From contig CM055271.1 of assembly GCA_029237695.1 (NCBI GenBank), forward strand, positions 32,608,462 through 32,672,461: DNA of 64,000 nt, read 5' to 3'. Below, in pieces: positions 43,291 through 54,557 of this stretch (position 1 is its first letter; every line of letters starts with the position of its first letter). The translations under genes were made by a program, and so were the position numbers. This DNA is from Conchocele bisecta. Lineage: Eukaryota; Mollusca; Bivalvia; Lucinida; Thyasiridae. Under the pieces are notes generated by a model that saw only the letters and a list, made by a program, of their open reading frames with translations, searched no databases and was not told the origin of the DNA.

Positions 43291-45460
43291 CAATGGTACC
43301 GTCATGTAAATGGCACAGTCATGTCAATGGTACTGTCATGTCAATGGTAAAGTCATGTCAATGGTACAGCCATGTCAATGGTACAGTCATATCAATGGTA
43401 CAGTCATGTCAATGGTACTGTCATGTCAATGGTACAGCCATGTCAATGGTACAGTCATATCAATGGTACAGTCATGTCAATGGTACTGTCATGTCAATGG
43501 TACAGCCATGTCAATGGTACAGTCATATCAATGGTACAGTCATGTCAATGGTACAGTCATGTCAATGGTACACTCATGTCAATGGTAGAGTCATATCAAT
43601 AGTACAGTCCTGTCAATGGTACAGTCATGTCAGTGGTACTGTCATGTTAATGGTACAGTCATGTGAATGGTACAGTCATGTCAATGCAATGGTACAGTTA
43701 TGTCAATGGTACAGTCATGTCAATGGTACAGTCCTGTCAATGGTACAGCCATGTCAACGGTACAGTCATGTCAATGGTACAGTCATGTCAGTGGTACAAT
43801 CATGTTAATGGTACAGTCATGTGAATGGTACAGTCATGTCAATGCAATGGTACAGTCATGTCAATGGTACAGTCCTGTCAATGGTACAGCCATGTCAACG
43901 GTACAGTCATGTCAATGGTACAGTCATGTCAATGGTACAGTCATGTCAATGGTACAGTCCTGTCAATGGTACAGCCATGTCAACGGTACAGTCATGTCAA
44001 TGGTACAGTCATGTCAATGGTACAGTCATGTAAATGGTACAGCCATGTCAACGGAACAGTCATGTCAATGGTACAGTCCTGTCAATGGTACAGCCATGTC
44101 AAAGGTACAGTCATGTCAATGGTACAGTCATGTCAATGGCACAGTCATGTCAATGGTACTGTCATGTAAATGACACAGTCATGTCAATGGTACATTCCTG
44201 TCAATGGTACAGTCATGTCAACGGTACAGTCATGTCAATGGTACAGTCATGTCAATGGTACAGTCATGTCAATGGTACAGTCCTGTCAATGGTACAGTCA
44301 TATCAGTGACACAGTCATGTCAATGGTACATTCCTGTCAATGGTACAGTCATGTCGATGGTACAGTCATGTCAATGGTACAGTCCTGTCAATGGTACAGC
44401 CATGTCAACGGTACAGTCATGTCAATGGTACAGTCATGTCAATGGTACAGTCCTGTCAATGGTACAGTCATATCAATGGCACAGTCATGTCAATGGTACA
44501 TTCCTGTCAATGGTACAGCCATGACAATGGTACAGTCATGTCAATGGTACAGTCATTTCAATGGTACAGTCCTGTCAATGGTACAGTCTTGTGAATGGTA
44601 CAGTCCTGTCAAATGTACATTCATGTGAATGGTACAGTCCTGTCAATGGTACAGTCCTGTCAATGGTACAGTCATGGCAATGGTACAGTCCTGTCAATGG
44701 TATAGTCATGTCAAATGTACAGTCCTGTCAATGGCACAGTCCTGTCAATGGTACAGTCATTTCAATGGTACAGTCCTGTCAATGGTACAGTCATGTCAAT
44801 GGTATAGTCATGTCAAATGTACAGTCATGTCAATGGTACAGTCCTGTCAATGGTACAGTCATGTCAATGGTACAGTCTTGTCAATGGTACAGTCATGTCA
44901 ATGGTACAGTCATAGCATTGGTACAGTCTTGTCAATGGTACAGTCCAGTCAATGGTACATTCATGTCAATGTACAGTCATATCATTGGTACATTCCTGTC
45001 AATGACACAGTAATGTCAACGGTACCATCATGTCAATGGTACAGTCATGTCAACATCATGTCAGTGTCACAGTCATGCCATGCCATAACTTTGGTACAGT
45101 CATGTCAATGGCACAGTCATGTCAACGGTACCATCATGTCAATGGTACATTCATGTCATTGGTACAGTCATGTCAATGGTACAGTCCTGTCAATGGTACA
45201 GTCATGTCATTGGTACAGTCATGTCAATGGCACAGTAATGTCAACGGTACCATTATGTCAATGGTACAGTCATGCCAACGGTACCATCATTTCAGTACCA
45301 CAGTCATGTCAACGGTACCATCATGTCAAACGGTACAGGCAATGACACAGTCATGTCAATGGAACAGTCATGTCAATGAGACAATCCACACAGTCATGTC
45401 AATGAAGTATCCAGGTAAATGCATAATCATGTCAGTGGCATAGTCGTGTCAGTAGCATAA
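38989..45460. repeat. 17-bp minisatellite, CAGTCATGTCAATGGTA
   Basis: About 6.4 kb of head-to-tail CAGTCATGTCAATGGTA with C/A (CCTGTC / CATGTC), T/A and GGTA/GATA variants. The repeat has no stop in any plus-strand frame, and 17 is not a multiple of three. All three frames therefore encode the same 17-residue peptide repeat (CQWYSHVNGTVMSMVQS), giving open frames up to 238 codons (44629-45345). There is no start/signal context, splice site or codon signature that suggests expression, so they are not called as genes. Confidence 0.96.
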
Positions 45461-46075
45461 TCATGTCAATTTCACAGGCATGACAAAGGTATGTTCATGT
45501 CATCGGCATAGTCAGGTCAATGGCATAGTAATATTAATGGTACAGTTAGGTCAATGGGATAGTGTTGTTAATGTCATAGTCATGTTAATGTCAGTCATAT
45601 CAATGGCTTAGTTATGTAAATGGCAAAGTCATGGCAATGGTATATTCATCTCATTGGCATAGTAATGCCACTGGCATAGTAATGTTAATGTCAATGGCAT
45701 AGTCAGGTCATTGATATAGTCATTCCAATTGCATACTCATGTATATGACATATTCATGTCAATGGAATAGTCATGTCGCTGGCATTGTCATGTCAATGGA
45801 AGTCATGTCACTGACATAGTCATGTCAATGACATACCCATGTCTATGACATAATCACGTCAATAGCATAGTCATGTCAATGACATACCCATGTCTATGAC
45901 ATAATCACGTCAATAGCATAGTCATGCCGCTGACATAGTCATCATAGTCACGTTAATGGCACTGTAATCTAAATGGCATATTCATGTTAATGTCAAGACA
46001 ATGGTATAGGCAACGTCAAGTATATAATCACGCCAATGACACGGTCATCTAAATGGCATCATTAGTAGTAGAATA
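45461..46075. repeat. Degenerate edge of the 17-bp minisatellite
   Basis: The unit shifts to forms such as AGTCATGTCAATGGCATAGT and CATGTCTATGACATAATCAC with irregular spacing (16-20 bp) and many substitutions. It has decayed beyond coding in any frame. Confidence 0.8.
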
Positions 46076-46080
46076 CGAAC

Positions 46081-46285
46081 CAGACGCCCGTTTCACTAAA
46101 CCTCGTACGACTAAAATATTCGTTAGTGCAAACATATGATAGACTGTATATTTCACATTAAGAATGATTTCTTGTAAACAATTATTGGATTTACATATAT
46201 TGAGCATCAATTGAAATTTGCAGACCATCCTAAATGTGCACTTACGATCATTTTAGTCGTACGAAGTTTAGTGAAACGGCCCCCT
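46081..46285. mobile_element. MITE, 'TTCGTACGACTAAAATGTTC' family, copy 2
   Basis: GTTTCACTAAACCTCGTACG .. CGTACGAAGTTTAGTGAAAC; the interior has TTGGATTTACATATATTGAG. Confidence 0.85.
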
Positions 46286-46443
46286 GGCTTTGATTATATT
46301 AATTTGTTCCTCAATAAAAATGTATGGTAAAAAAAGAAGCAACAACACTTTGTGAAAATGATTTAGTATTAATTTTAATATCGAATATTTGAGGCTGGGA
46401 ATTACCCCAATGTCCTCTCAACGCGGGTCTTAATCTTACTTAC

Positions 46444-46619
46444 TATTGTAGTGGCTCATGACAACCGACGACGACGTCGTCGTGGAGTAGAGGAATTGTG
46501 GGTAGGCGTCCCTGGGGCCGTCTGTATAACGAGGCCCGAGCAGGGCCAACATGTACCCAGTTCCCTGGCAACCAGCCACGTACCGGTGGCGGACGAAAAA
46601 TTTCAACACGCCGCCGTCT
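46444..46619 (-). CDS. Sushi-domain secreted/surface protein, exon E (last one found)
   Basis: The exon follows the acceptor CGTATTTCAG and ends before the strong donor GTAAGTAAG. It enters in phase 2 (one base completing an Arg codon), which fits the exon at 52454-52611. It encodes DGGVLKFFVRHRYVAGCQGT, GYMLALLGPRYTDG and a Ser/Thr-rich stretch ending VVMSHYN. This completes the C-terminal half of the extracellular domain begun upstream. The single Cys in VAGCQGTG is where related proteins as I recall them have a GGC.. motif. No terminal exon, membrane helix or stop was recognised in the sequence to the left, where the 17-bp minisatellite lies. The upstream intron is 5.8 kb and contains the LINE and nested MITEs. 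Confidence 0.7.
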
Positions 46620-47402
46620 CTGAAATACGTTGGCAATCCCAGAGCTCCAGATCAGCTGCGTATTTGCTTAAAAACCCAATTGAAATCAGAAGTAGCAATA
46701 AACAGATAGCATATTTTCATGCATATTTTCATAGCTTATTTTTCATGAAAACACATCTTGGTATTTCATTATAATTGTCTCCTAATGACATTAAAATGCC
46801 AAGATATGTTTTACTTTCGAAGCAACCCATTCAATACTTGCTGTCTGTGATGTGTATACAGTAGTGTGATTTTATTTTAGCCAATTACAATTTTGAAATA
46901 CCCAATTCCTTATCTGGAGCGCTGAATCCAATCACATATTCCTATGACAAGTTTGTGCAGGGTTACGTGCCCGCAACTACATGGCCGTATACACAAATGG
47001 CTTTCAAACCAATCTGTCAAATATCAACTCGCAAGTTGTCTTGACGCGATAATTATGGACGACGTATAACGTTAATAATGTGTTAGCACGACTTAGCTAT
47101 CCCGTTATCACGTTGTTGATATGCCATCTTAGCAATCAATAATAACAGAGGGTGATCCCCGTCTAGTGATAGGAACAAGAAGAATAATAATATTTATTTG
47201 ACTTAAACTAAACAGTTTCTCGTCTTACCACAATATGCCATGATATACACATCATTTTAACCGTAAACAAAGGACATGTGTATCATGTAGAGGATGGACA
47301 ATGGCTGAGTTTCACATTTACTTGAGAAGCATCCAGGTAATATTGTCCTAATGCTCCTTCCTGTATGCCAATCATGCCAATACGAAGCTGCTGCCAATAC
47401 AA

Positions 47403-49715
47403 TCATAATACAGATTTACGTAATTCCAATGCCGCATACATGTACATTGTTAAACTGTTTATATGTTTCTTATTTTGGGATTGTAGCAGATCACACATCT
47501 TAATTACACTACTGTAACACCTATATCTATAATATGCTGGTATATATTTTAACCGTAGGTCTTTGTAAACCGGGCAAACAAAAATGAAGTGAAATTCGTC
47601 TTCAATATCACCTAAGTCACAAATGGCACATCGCCTCTCATGTTTGTCTATTCTGTTTCTCCATACCACCCAGTTTCGATATGTAGCTGATGCGATTATA
47701 GTCTTATTTTAGAAAACACCATTCTGTATTTTCTGTATCGTATTATGTCAAGATACGGCTCGTACTGAAATGTCGGCTTGAAAACCTTATATAGCTGAAG
47801 TTTGTTGTTATCTTGTAAATCTCTGTTCCATGTTTGTATAAAGTTGTCTCTCAGTCTATTTTTAAACTCATTACAAATTACTTTCGTATTTACAGTCTGT
47901 GGATTATTCCACACGTATCTAAAACCATTATTCCATAGTAATGATTTTACATCAGTTACCCAATTACGCACACCGTTTTCGCATTTGAGTTTCGCGTCTT
48001 CGTATACAATTTTTAAAAATGCAATTTTCAGTTTGTATTAGTCTAAACCAATATTTGATAACACGCACATAGCGATTAATGTATAACGGATAAGTTTACC
48101 GTACACTGCCACGTGGCTAGTGGACAAGTTTACACCCAGAATAGGTTTACAAAACTTCAGATGTATCCTTTCCAATTCCTTTGACTTATTAACACCCCAT
48201 ACTTCACAGGCAAAATTTATCGTCGATGACACAAACGCATCAAACAGTTGACACGTTGTTTTCGGTTTAAGGTCATGTTTTTTAATGTTTTGTAGTAACA
48301 CACACATAATTTTTAGCCCTTTGCCAGCTAGTATTTGTTCAAATGATCCATTGTAATTAAACACTACACCTAAGTAATTAAAGTCACTAACGATATCCAG
48401 CTGTATCCCGTTGTACTCTAGCACGTCCTCCGGCTTTAATATACCGCGTTTACGGAAAACCATTATCCTTGCTTTTTGGACATTTACTTCAAGGCCCCAT
48501 TTTTGGCAGTACATTTATAAATTGTCAAGACTTTGTTGCAGATCCTCGCGAGTTTCACCAAGTATGACCATATCGTCTACATATAGTAATAAAACAAGTG
48601 TGATATCCTGTAACGTAAGTCCGTTGCTTCCATTGTGTACTAAATATAGCTCCAAGTCCTCCAAAAATAATGAAAATAGCAATGGGGACATTATCTCACT
48701 TTGTCCGAGGCCGAGTGATATGTCAAAAAGTTCCGAATGTGCGTCACAATGCCTAACACATGAATTTACATGAGTGTAACTTGTGCGAATCTTATTTAGA
48801 ATTTTGCCATTTAGACCTAATTTGTAAAGTTTGAACCACAGAGCATTCATGTAAACAGAATCGAAGGCCGTTTCCAAGTCAATGAAAGCACAAACTATTT
48901 TGTTATTTTGGGCTAAATATGTTTCGATAACACATCGAAGGGCGTATATCGCATCCACCGTTGAATAGCCTTTGCGGAATCCGAACTAAGAGTCAGAAAT
49001 AGCACTATTCCTTTCACACCAAGTATTTAGTCTTGTATTTAACACAACAGTAAGTAGTTTCGAGAAGCAACTCACAAGCCTAATCCCTCTGTAGTTGTGT
49101 ACGTCATTTTCAACCCCTTGTTAAAGTCAGACACCCTATGGAAATGTTCATGTTTCAGCAATAAGTAATCAATTACACTCAAACCATTTTTACTCACAAA
49201 TGTATACTGACCATTGTCATTATCGGAACCCAGCCTACCATTTGCTAACCGATAACCCGTTGTTTTACACACGTCCAATAATTTACTGCTTTGGGTATTG
49301 CTAGATTTGTCCATGGATACCCTCTGCAAACATATATCAGGGTCATAGTATACACTGTCTGTTATTCGGTTACGCAATCATGTACAATGTAATCGGGTAC
49401 AATGTAATGACACGGTCATTAAAGTCAGCTGAATCTAATACACAACCTAGCTGACCAAAATGGTTTACATCATCCTGCAGAATCTGAAATAAGTCCACAT
49501 TTACAGTATTGTATGCTGGTGAATCATCCCGCCCCCATATATATGCCCCGCATAAATACACATCGCTCTCAATGGGTACCTCAATAGGCATGATAGGGTC
49601 CGATATATTATCGCCAGACCGCACAGGTACAATCTTGTCATTTATTAACGGTTCATCGTCTCGCTGCTTTTTCAATAACTGGTTACACTCCAGGGGAGAA
49701 CGTGCCTTCTGTTTA
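47403..49715 (-). pseudogene. LINE ORF2: endonuclease, reverse transcriptase, CCHC-like end
   Basis: The endonuclease part keeps VYLCGAYIWGRDDS, the DFNDRV form of the usual GDFNAR motif, and GLSVIDYLLL, but its N-terminal third is missing. The reverse transcriptase keeps FGFRKGYSTVDAI, FIDLETAFDSV, GLGQSEIMSPLLFSLFLEDL and the active-site box LLLYVDDMVILGE. The usual QG before the SP motif is QS here. In-frame stops include the TAG just before FGFRKG (about 48987) and a TAA between DLQQSLDNL and MYCQKWGLEVNV (48515-48517). The thumb and C-terminus continue with NYLGVVFNYNGSF, ACEVWGVNK and RIHLKFCKPILGVN. After a frame change they end in RRCAICDLGDIEDEFHFIFV. Similar to LINE proteins abundant in molluscs; the clade is not assigned. 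Confidence 0.85.
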
Positions 49716-49977
49716 CCTGTAGCCTATTTCACCAACATTGCAAAGAATACTTTCCTAGCAAAGTATACTTTGAGGGAGAAATTTTTATTATACTGAATTT
49801 ATTACATTATCATGTAATACATTCAGTATAATAATTCTGCATAGTTTTAATAATCAAATATATGCAATCATTAGTTCTATATGAAATAATGCATTTCGGA
49901 AAAATCAATGATTACTCCCTCAAAGTATACTACGCTAGATTAGTATACTTTGCAATTCTGATGAAATCGGCTACTGG
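49716..49977. mobile_element. MITE with GTAGCCTATTTCACCA ends, inserted in the LINE
   Basis: Ends CTGTAGCCTATTTCACCAAC .. and the inverse of TTCTGATGAAATCGGCTACT. Just inside, AAAGTATACTTTGAGGGAG mirrors CTCCCTCAAAGTATACT. The same family is at 51721-52444. Confidence 0.88.
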
Positions 49978-50018
49978 CACGCCGAAACCACTACTGCTGT
50001 TCGCGTTTCTATCACTGG

Positions 50019-50925
50019 TCAGTGGGACAAATTGATTAGCGGTGGGAGTTTGTGGTACGCTATTGGTCTCCTGGTGAACACGGCCTCGGGTTTGGAACGA
50101 CCATTGTGATATCGAGGGATTGTTGTATGTGCCTGCTGCCTGCTGCCTGCTGCCTGCTGCATGCGCCGGGTTCTCTCATAATTTTGTCGAAATGGGTTTC
50201 TGTTGATTTCAGTCCGTGGAAAGCCGTAATTCGCCTGTTGTGACGGATTTAATTCCGTATGAGTAGGGAAATTTCCTTTCAGAAAAATTCTGTCTCTGTA
50301 CAAGTTGACTCGATTGTCCCTATTTCGTTTAAGCCGTTTCATGATGGGATATAATACTTTTCGTTTGAGACAGGTTGAATCTACGCCGGCGTTGAACGTA
50401 ATCAAATTCAATACTCGTGTGTATGTCCATTTCTGTTCTCAAAAAGTTATGCAGTGTTTCCCCAACATTTTCCGGGTAATCTCCCGGTTGTAATTCGGGC
50501 TCCTTAATACCAGTAAACAACAGGGAATCGTCCATCGATTTACACTGCAGGTATAAAATGTTGTCACTCAGCTCGTCATTTTGCTGCCTCAGTGAATCAA
50601 TCTCTAAAGCATCAATGTTACTATTGATGTCACTGATGATAGATTGGTCCGTCTCAGCCTTCCTGCTCAGCATCTGGTCGCACATATCGCTCATGCACCC
50701 CATACTCAATTCACAATCCGAAACTTTCTTTTTTACCTGCGATAACTCATTGTCAATGTCCATTATTCGCGCCTCTACCAACGACATATGCTCTGTTTAA
50801 TAGAGCCAATTTGACTGACCTGTTGTTCAATATAACCGAAATGTTGTTCAATAGATCCGAACCTATTGTTCTGGTTTCGTTCACTGTTGGATAATTTGTT
50901 CGTCACACTGCACAGCATATCCATA
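50019..50925 (-). pseudogene. LINE ORF1: coiled coil plus RRM-like nucleic-acid-binding protein
   Basis: The first frame (from about 50925) reads MDMLCSVTNKLSNSERNQNN and IEQHFGYIEQQVSQIGSI, a heptad-like coiled coil. It shifts near 50790 into MSLVEARIMDIDNELSQVKK. An RRM-like region follows: DNILYLQCKSMDDSLLFTGI and EPELQPGDYPENVGETLHN. A second shift near 50370 leads into KRKVLYPIMKRLKRNRDNRV and a Gln/Arg-rich tail that contains a (TGCCTGC)n microsatellite. The order coiled coil, RRM, basic tail matches L1-type ORF1 proteins that chaperone LINE RNA. The coding frame is broken at two places. Confidence 0.75.
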
Positions 50926-50975
50926 TCACACTGCACAGGGGGTGGACCATCTATCCGCTATATTACCCTGTTGTT

Positions 50976-51180
50976 GCCCCTGTGTTCCCACGAAATATCA
51001 ATTCGTACCCACGGGAACGAATTGTTAATTCGAGTGAACGAATTGTTAAATTGAGGGAACGAATTGTCATTTCGTGGGAACGAATTGTTAATTCGAGGCA
51101 GCGAATTCCCACGAATTGTTAATTCGAAGGAACGAATTGCTAAATTGAGGGAACGAATTGTTATTTCGTATAACAAACGG
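50976..51180. repeat. Fold-back element, 'AATTCGTTCCC' family, partial copy
   Basis: About nine units of the GAACGAATTGTTAATTCGAG type, mostly in one orientation. Only one or two units of the opposite arm remain, and the GGGGAC ends are missing. Lies at the 5' edge of the LINE ORF1. Confidence 0.85.
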
Positions 51181-51423
51181 ATGGATTTTGATGATATATA
51201 GTGAATCAAAGACTATAACTAACGTTTTTATGGTTGCACTGAAGTTATTTACAAAAGCTTTGATAAATAATCCAGTATTGGTCATTTCAGATATTCGAAC
51301 GGGAACCGATTCTTCGTCACCATGACATAGTTATCATATTGAAACAAACTGTACGATAAATGACAAATAGTTTCGCATTTGCTGCGCAATGTTTGATAAA
51401 ACTCCGCCGTTATGGAATGCAAG

Positions 51424-51608
51424 ATCTACATAAACTTATATAATTAATGCTATATCTCTGAATAATTAGAGCTAGCATTAAATATTTAGATATAGCTCCA
51501 AATCATTTGAAGAGCTCTTTAAGTCATTTGGAACTAGCTCTAAATATTTAATGCTAGGTCTAATTATTTACAGCTAGCAATACTTATTTGAGTTTATGTA
51601 GATTTGGC
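51424..51608. repeat. Fold-back repeat with TAGAGCTAGCATTAAATATT arms
   Basis: ATCTACATAAACTTATATAA .. ATTTGAGTTTATGTAGATTT with inner arms AGAGCTAGCATTAAATATTT / AAATATTTAATGCTAG around AAGAGCTCTT. Two more copies lie side by side at 56148-56460. Confidence 0.88.
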
Positions 51609-51720
51609 GTGCCATACGTCATTCCGTTAGGAAGATATGATGGAAATATATTATAAAGATTCACTTGTATATACATGCAAAACATGATGTTACCCCGGTC
51701 GGCAACCAATTGATCCCATA

Positions 51721-52444
51721 CCCTGTAGCCAAAATCGCTACGTACACTTCGAGGGAGCAATTTCAATTTATACAAACATTAATGAATAGTTGTATTTACT
51801 GAAATAAATATTGTATAGCCAAAAAGAATGTCTGTGATAATGTATTAAATACTGTATAATAATTCTGCGTAATTTTAATCATCAAATATAAACAATTGTT
51901 AGCTCTATATGAATAACGCAGTTCAGTACACATAAATAATTACTCCCGCAAAGTGTACTTAGGTAGATAACAAGGTACATGATCACGTGGTTAGAACAAC
52001 AACAACAATGGCTGAACGTGTTGAAAGCGCGCCCACTCCAATGTAAGTATTATTTTATATTTTCCTTAATATGCAACGGATTTTATGAAATATGGCGCAG
52101 CAAACGCATCTTCATGAGCTGAATTTGGTGGTCCCGGGAGTTCGGCATATACTTATGTCGTTTTTGCGAAGAATCGATTTCCGTGTCAGTAGACACGGAA
52201 ATCGATTCTTCGCAAAAACGACAGAAGTTTGGGTCAAAGTACCGACACCAAATGCAGCTTAACAAGACGCGTTTGATGCGCCATATTTCATCAAAGTCAG
52301 TTGCATAATAAGGACAACATACAGGAATACGTACTTTGAATCGGAGGCCTTCTGGAAGTTTCAGTACTTGTTGTTGTTGTTGTAACCACGTGATTATACA
52401 CCTTGGATAAGTGTACTTAGCAATTTTGATGAAATTGGCAACTG
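51721..52444. mobile_element. MITE, GTAGCC..TTTCATCA family, split by another MITE
   Basis: Left part 51721-51970 and right part 52406-52444. Together they match the element at 49716-49977 (CGTACACTTCGAGGGAG, TATAATAATTCTGCGTAATT, ATTACTCCCGCAAAGTGTAC, TTTTGATGAAATTGGCAACT). The insertion at 51971-52405 carries its own target duplication. Confidence 0.88.
51971..52405. mobile_element. Fold-back MITE, CAAGGTGTATGATCACGTGG family, copy 2, GATAA target duplication
   Basis: CAAGGTACATGATCACGTGG .. CCACGTGATTATACACCTTG bounded by GATAA at 51966-51970 and 52406-52410. The core is palindromic around CGTGTCAGTAGACACGG. The host sequence is the MITE above. Confidence 0.93.
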
Positions 52445-52453
52445 GTGATATAC

Positions 52454-52611
52454 CTGTCCATGGCGAATTTAGCGTGACTGTTTTCTTTCAGATTGGGCCA
52501 CGTGGAGTCGAGGATATTGGGTTTGGAGAACCAGTCTACCAGCGTACTTCCGGCGCCGTCAAACACCACAAAGGCCACTTCCTCTCCGTCCTTATAAAAT
52601 GAGAATCTCAC
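52454..52611 (-). CDS. Sushi-domain secreted/surface protein, exon D
   Basis: 158 bp between the acceptor TTTTTCCTAG and the donor GTATATCACC. It enters in phase 0 and leaves in phase 2. It encodes VRFSFYKDGEEVAFVVFDGA, GSTLVDWFSKPNILDSTW and PNLKENSHAKFAMD. The motif order (YK.G.EV..VVFDG.GS...WF....IL.S.W..L) is one I associate with repeated, functionally uncharacterised extracellular domains in molluscs; that memory is not a database result. The phases make it the direct follower of the exon at 54558-54733 and the predecessor of 46444-46619. No cysteine is encoded, consistent with a beta-sandwich core. Confidence 0.78.
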
Positions 52612-52642
52612 CTAGGAAAAACAGACACAGGACTATCATCCA

Positions 52643-52853
52643 TTAACCCTTACAATGCTAAATTAAAATTTGTCGTCTGCTACTTAATTTTTATTTTCAA
52701 TTTTTCTCATCCAAGCCATGTCTTGATAACACTTTATAATCCTTTCCAATGGAAATGATTCTAAAATATTCTGAAGGTATGCTTTTATTGAAAAATAGGA
52801 AACTATAAATCGACAGCAGACGACAGTATACGTTTCCCAGTTTCTAAGGGTTA
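52643..52853. repeat. Fold-back MITE, 'TTAACCCTTAG' family, copy 4
   Basis: ATTAACCCTTACAATGCTAA .. TTTCTAAGGGTTAA with the inner hairpin ATAATCCTTTCC / GGAAATGATT and CAGCAGACGACAGT. Confidence 0.8.
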
Positions 52854-53346
52854 AGGCAAATGCCCGCTCAGTAGGCACAAAATGTTCTTATAGGAATTAA
52901 ATAAGTGTATAATTTTGTCACTATTCCACCAGTTCTAAAAATTACAAATGCCCGCTATACAAATATGATCATTTAATAATAGTTATTTTACTGACAGTGA
53001 CTCGCGGTAGTATCAGGTTATTTTCACATGCAAATGAGGCATGATATTTTTTAATTATTTATACTAATTAAATGTGTCATCTGAAAAAATGATATTTTCG
53101 ACAGATCAAAAAATAAATACAGAGAATAAATAGTAAAAGTGTGTCCGTTAACATTTTAAGGAAACACGGTTATCGCCCCTGATATCAATGTGGATATTGT
53201 CTGATATAAAATGTATAATAATGCCACTCAATACGTGGGGTAATGGTGAATTAATGTTTAATTTGCCAGAAAATGTCGTATCTACAGAATATACAACACT
53301 ATCTGTCTCCTATATTATAACCTACTGAGTGGGCATGTACGTTTAC
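52852..53346. mobile_element. MITE, TTAAAGGTACATGCCC family, full copy
   Basis: Starts TTAAGGCAAATGCCCGCTCA, ends CTGAGTGGGCATGTACGTTTA. The interior is collinear with 15534-16038. It abuts the preceding fold-back element at a shared TTAA, exactly as at 2719-2723. Confidence 0.85.
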
Positions 53347-53485
53347 ATGTCACACTAAGGCTTAACATGTATGAAATATAATTGTAGTAAAATACATATT
53401 TCGAAAAACGCGCTACTCGTCAATTAACACTGAAACCTGTCATAAGGTTAGAGAATGTTTGAATCGCAAATATGAATGATTTGTA

Positions 53486-53792
53486 ACGTACGGAGCCCCG
53501 CAGGGGACGTAGAATTTTTCTTTTTTTATTAATTCATTCCCACGAAATAACAATTCGTTCCCTCAATTTAACAATTCGTTCCCACGAATTAACCAATTCG
53601 TTCCCACGAATTAACAATTCGTTCCGACGAAATAACGAATTGCTAAATTGAGGGAACGAATTGTCATTTCGTGGGAACGAATTGTCATTTCGTGGGAACG
53701 AATTGTTAAATTGAGGGAACGAATTGTTAATTCGTGTGAACGAATTGTTAAATTGATGGAACGAATTGTTATTTCTTGGGATCGAATTAAAA
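53486..53792. repeat. Fold-back element, 'AATTCGTTCCC' family, copy 4
   Basis: GGAGCCCCGCAGGGGACGTA at the left. About 12 units switch orientation near 53635. The right GGGGAC end is missing, replaced by the repeat at 53795. Confidence 0.85.
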
Positions 53793-53794
53793 TA

Positions 53795-54080
53795 AAGAGT
53801 AGTATACCCCCAGATTTCAAATTCAATGCGTATTTTACTTTTACAAATGCATTATTGATTTTCTTCCTTATTAAATAGGGAAACAAATGATAAAAATAAA
53901 TTCACTTATTTGAGCTGCAAAAAACAAACACTGTTTGCTTTTTGCAGCTCAATTTAGTAAATTTTCAACTTGATTACAGTATGTTCACTACTCTTTTTGC
54001 AAGAAATGCGTATTTTCACATTGTTGTGAGTAAAATACTCCCACTTTTGATGATCAATGCGTATTCTGTTACAGTGAGTG
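53795..54080. repeat. Interspersed repeat with TTTGCAGCTCAA hairpin, copy 2
   Basis: TTCAAATTCAATGCGTATTT, TTTGAGCTGCAAAAAACAAA, CACTGTTTGCTTTTTGCAGC and CCACTTTTGATGATCAATGC, as at 57396-57745 and inverted relative to 6795-7240. Its end (TGAGTGCGTA..ATCTGGAGCTCTGA) resumes at 54340-54385 after the next insertion. Confidence 0.75.
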
Positions 54081-54089
54081 CGTAGACCG

Positions 54090-54336
54090 TCAAGCGCTGT
54101 TAAAATAATTCTTATGAAAACGGAAAATAAACACATTTTCTTGATGAATTTATTTCAAATGCTGGAATTATAAGGAATGAATGGTCTTTTCGTGGACTTT
54201 ATCGGGGATATAAACTTGGAAAAGTCGCGGGAATACTGGACAAGGCCTTCCGGCCTTCGTCCAGTATTCCCGTGACTTTTCCAAGTTTATACCCCGATAA
54301 ATTCCACAAAAATGCCATTCATTCCTATATTCTGTT
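54090..54336. repeat. Fold-back repeat, 'AAACTTGGAAAAGTCGCGGG' family, inverted copy
   Basis: The tail (GCGCTGTTAAAATAATTCTT .. TTGATGAATTTATTTCAAAT) precedes the palindrome 54171-54336, so the element is inverted here. It splits the preceding repeat at TTCTGTTACA.TGAGTGCGTA (54065 and 54342), which looks like a duplicated insertion target. Confidence 0.82.
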
Positions 54337-54557
54337 ACAATGAGTGCGTAAAATATGTCAATATGCACCTTATCTGGAGCTCTGAGTGCCGTTTCTAACC
54401 CATTAGTTCTAACACGTAACTAACTCTTGAGTTACAGCTCAGGCTCAGACAGACACACACAGTGGTTGACTGTGAGTTGGTATTGTCAATAGATATTCAG
54501 AAACGTTGATAATCTGTGTAAGATTAACACAAGCGTGTGTGTATGTGTGCGACTTAC

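Larger units (their letters stand above)
47400..50930 (-). mobile_element. Dead APE-type non-LTR retrotransposon (LINE)
   Basis: Read on the minus strand: ORF1 remnants (50925-50019), then an endonuclease remnant (49715-49072), a reverse transcriptase (about 49000-48038) and a C-terminal cysteine region (47971-47403). Several frame changes, internal stops, a missing front of the endonuclease and a MITE insertion (49716-49977) show it is inactive. It lies in an intron of the sushi-domain gene, in the gene's own orientation. A clean 3' tail or target duplication was not identified. Confidence 0.85.

Noticed and set aside
38989..45460. Long plus-strand open frames (up to 238 codons) as genes
   Set aside because: They arise because the 17-bp unit lacks stops in all forward frames. 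No splice, signal or codon evidence supports expression.
38989..45460. CRISPR array
   Set aside because: There are no distinct spacers. Repeats are contiguous 17-bp units in a eukaryotic context.
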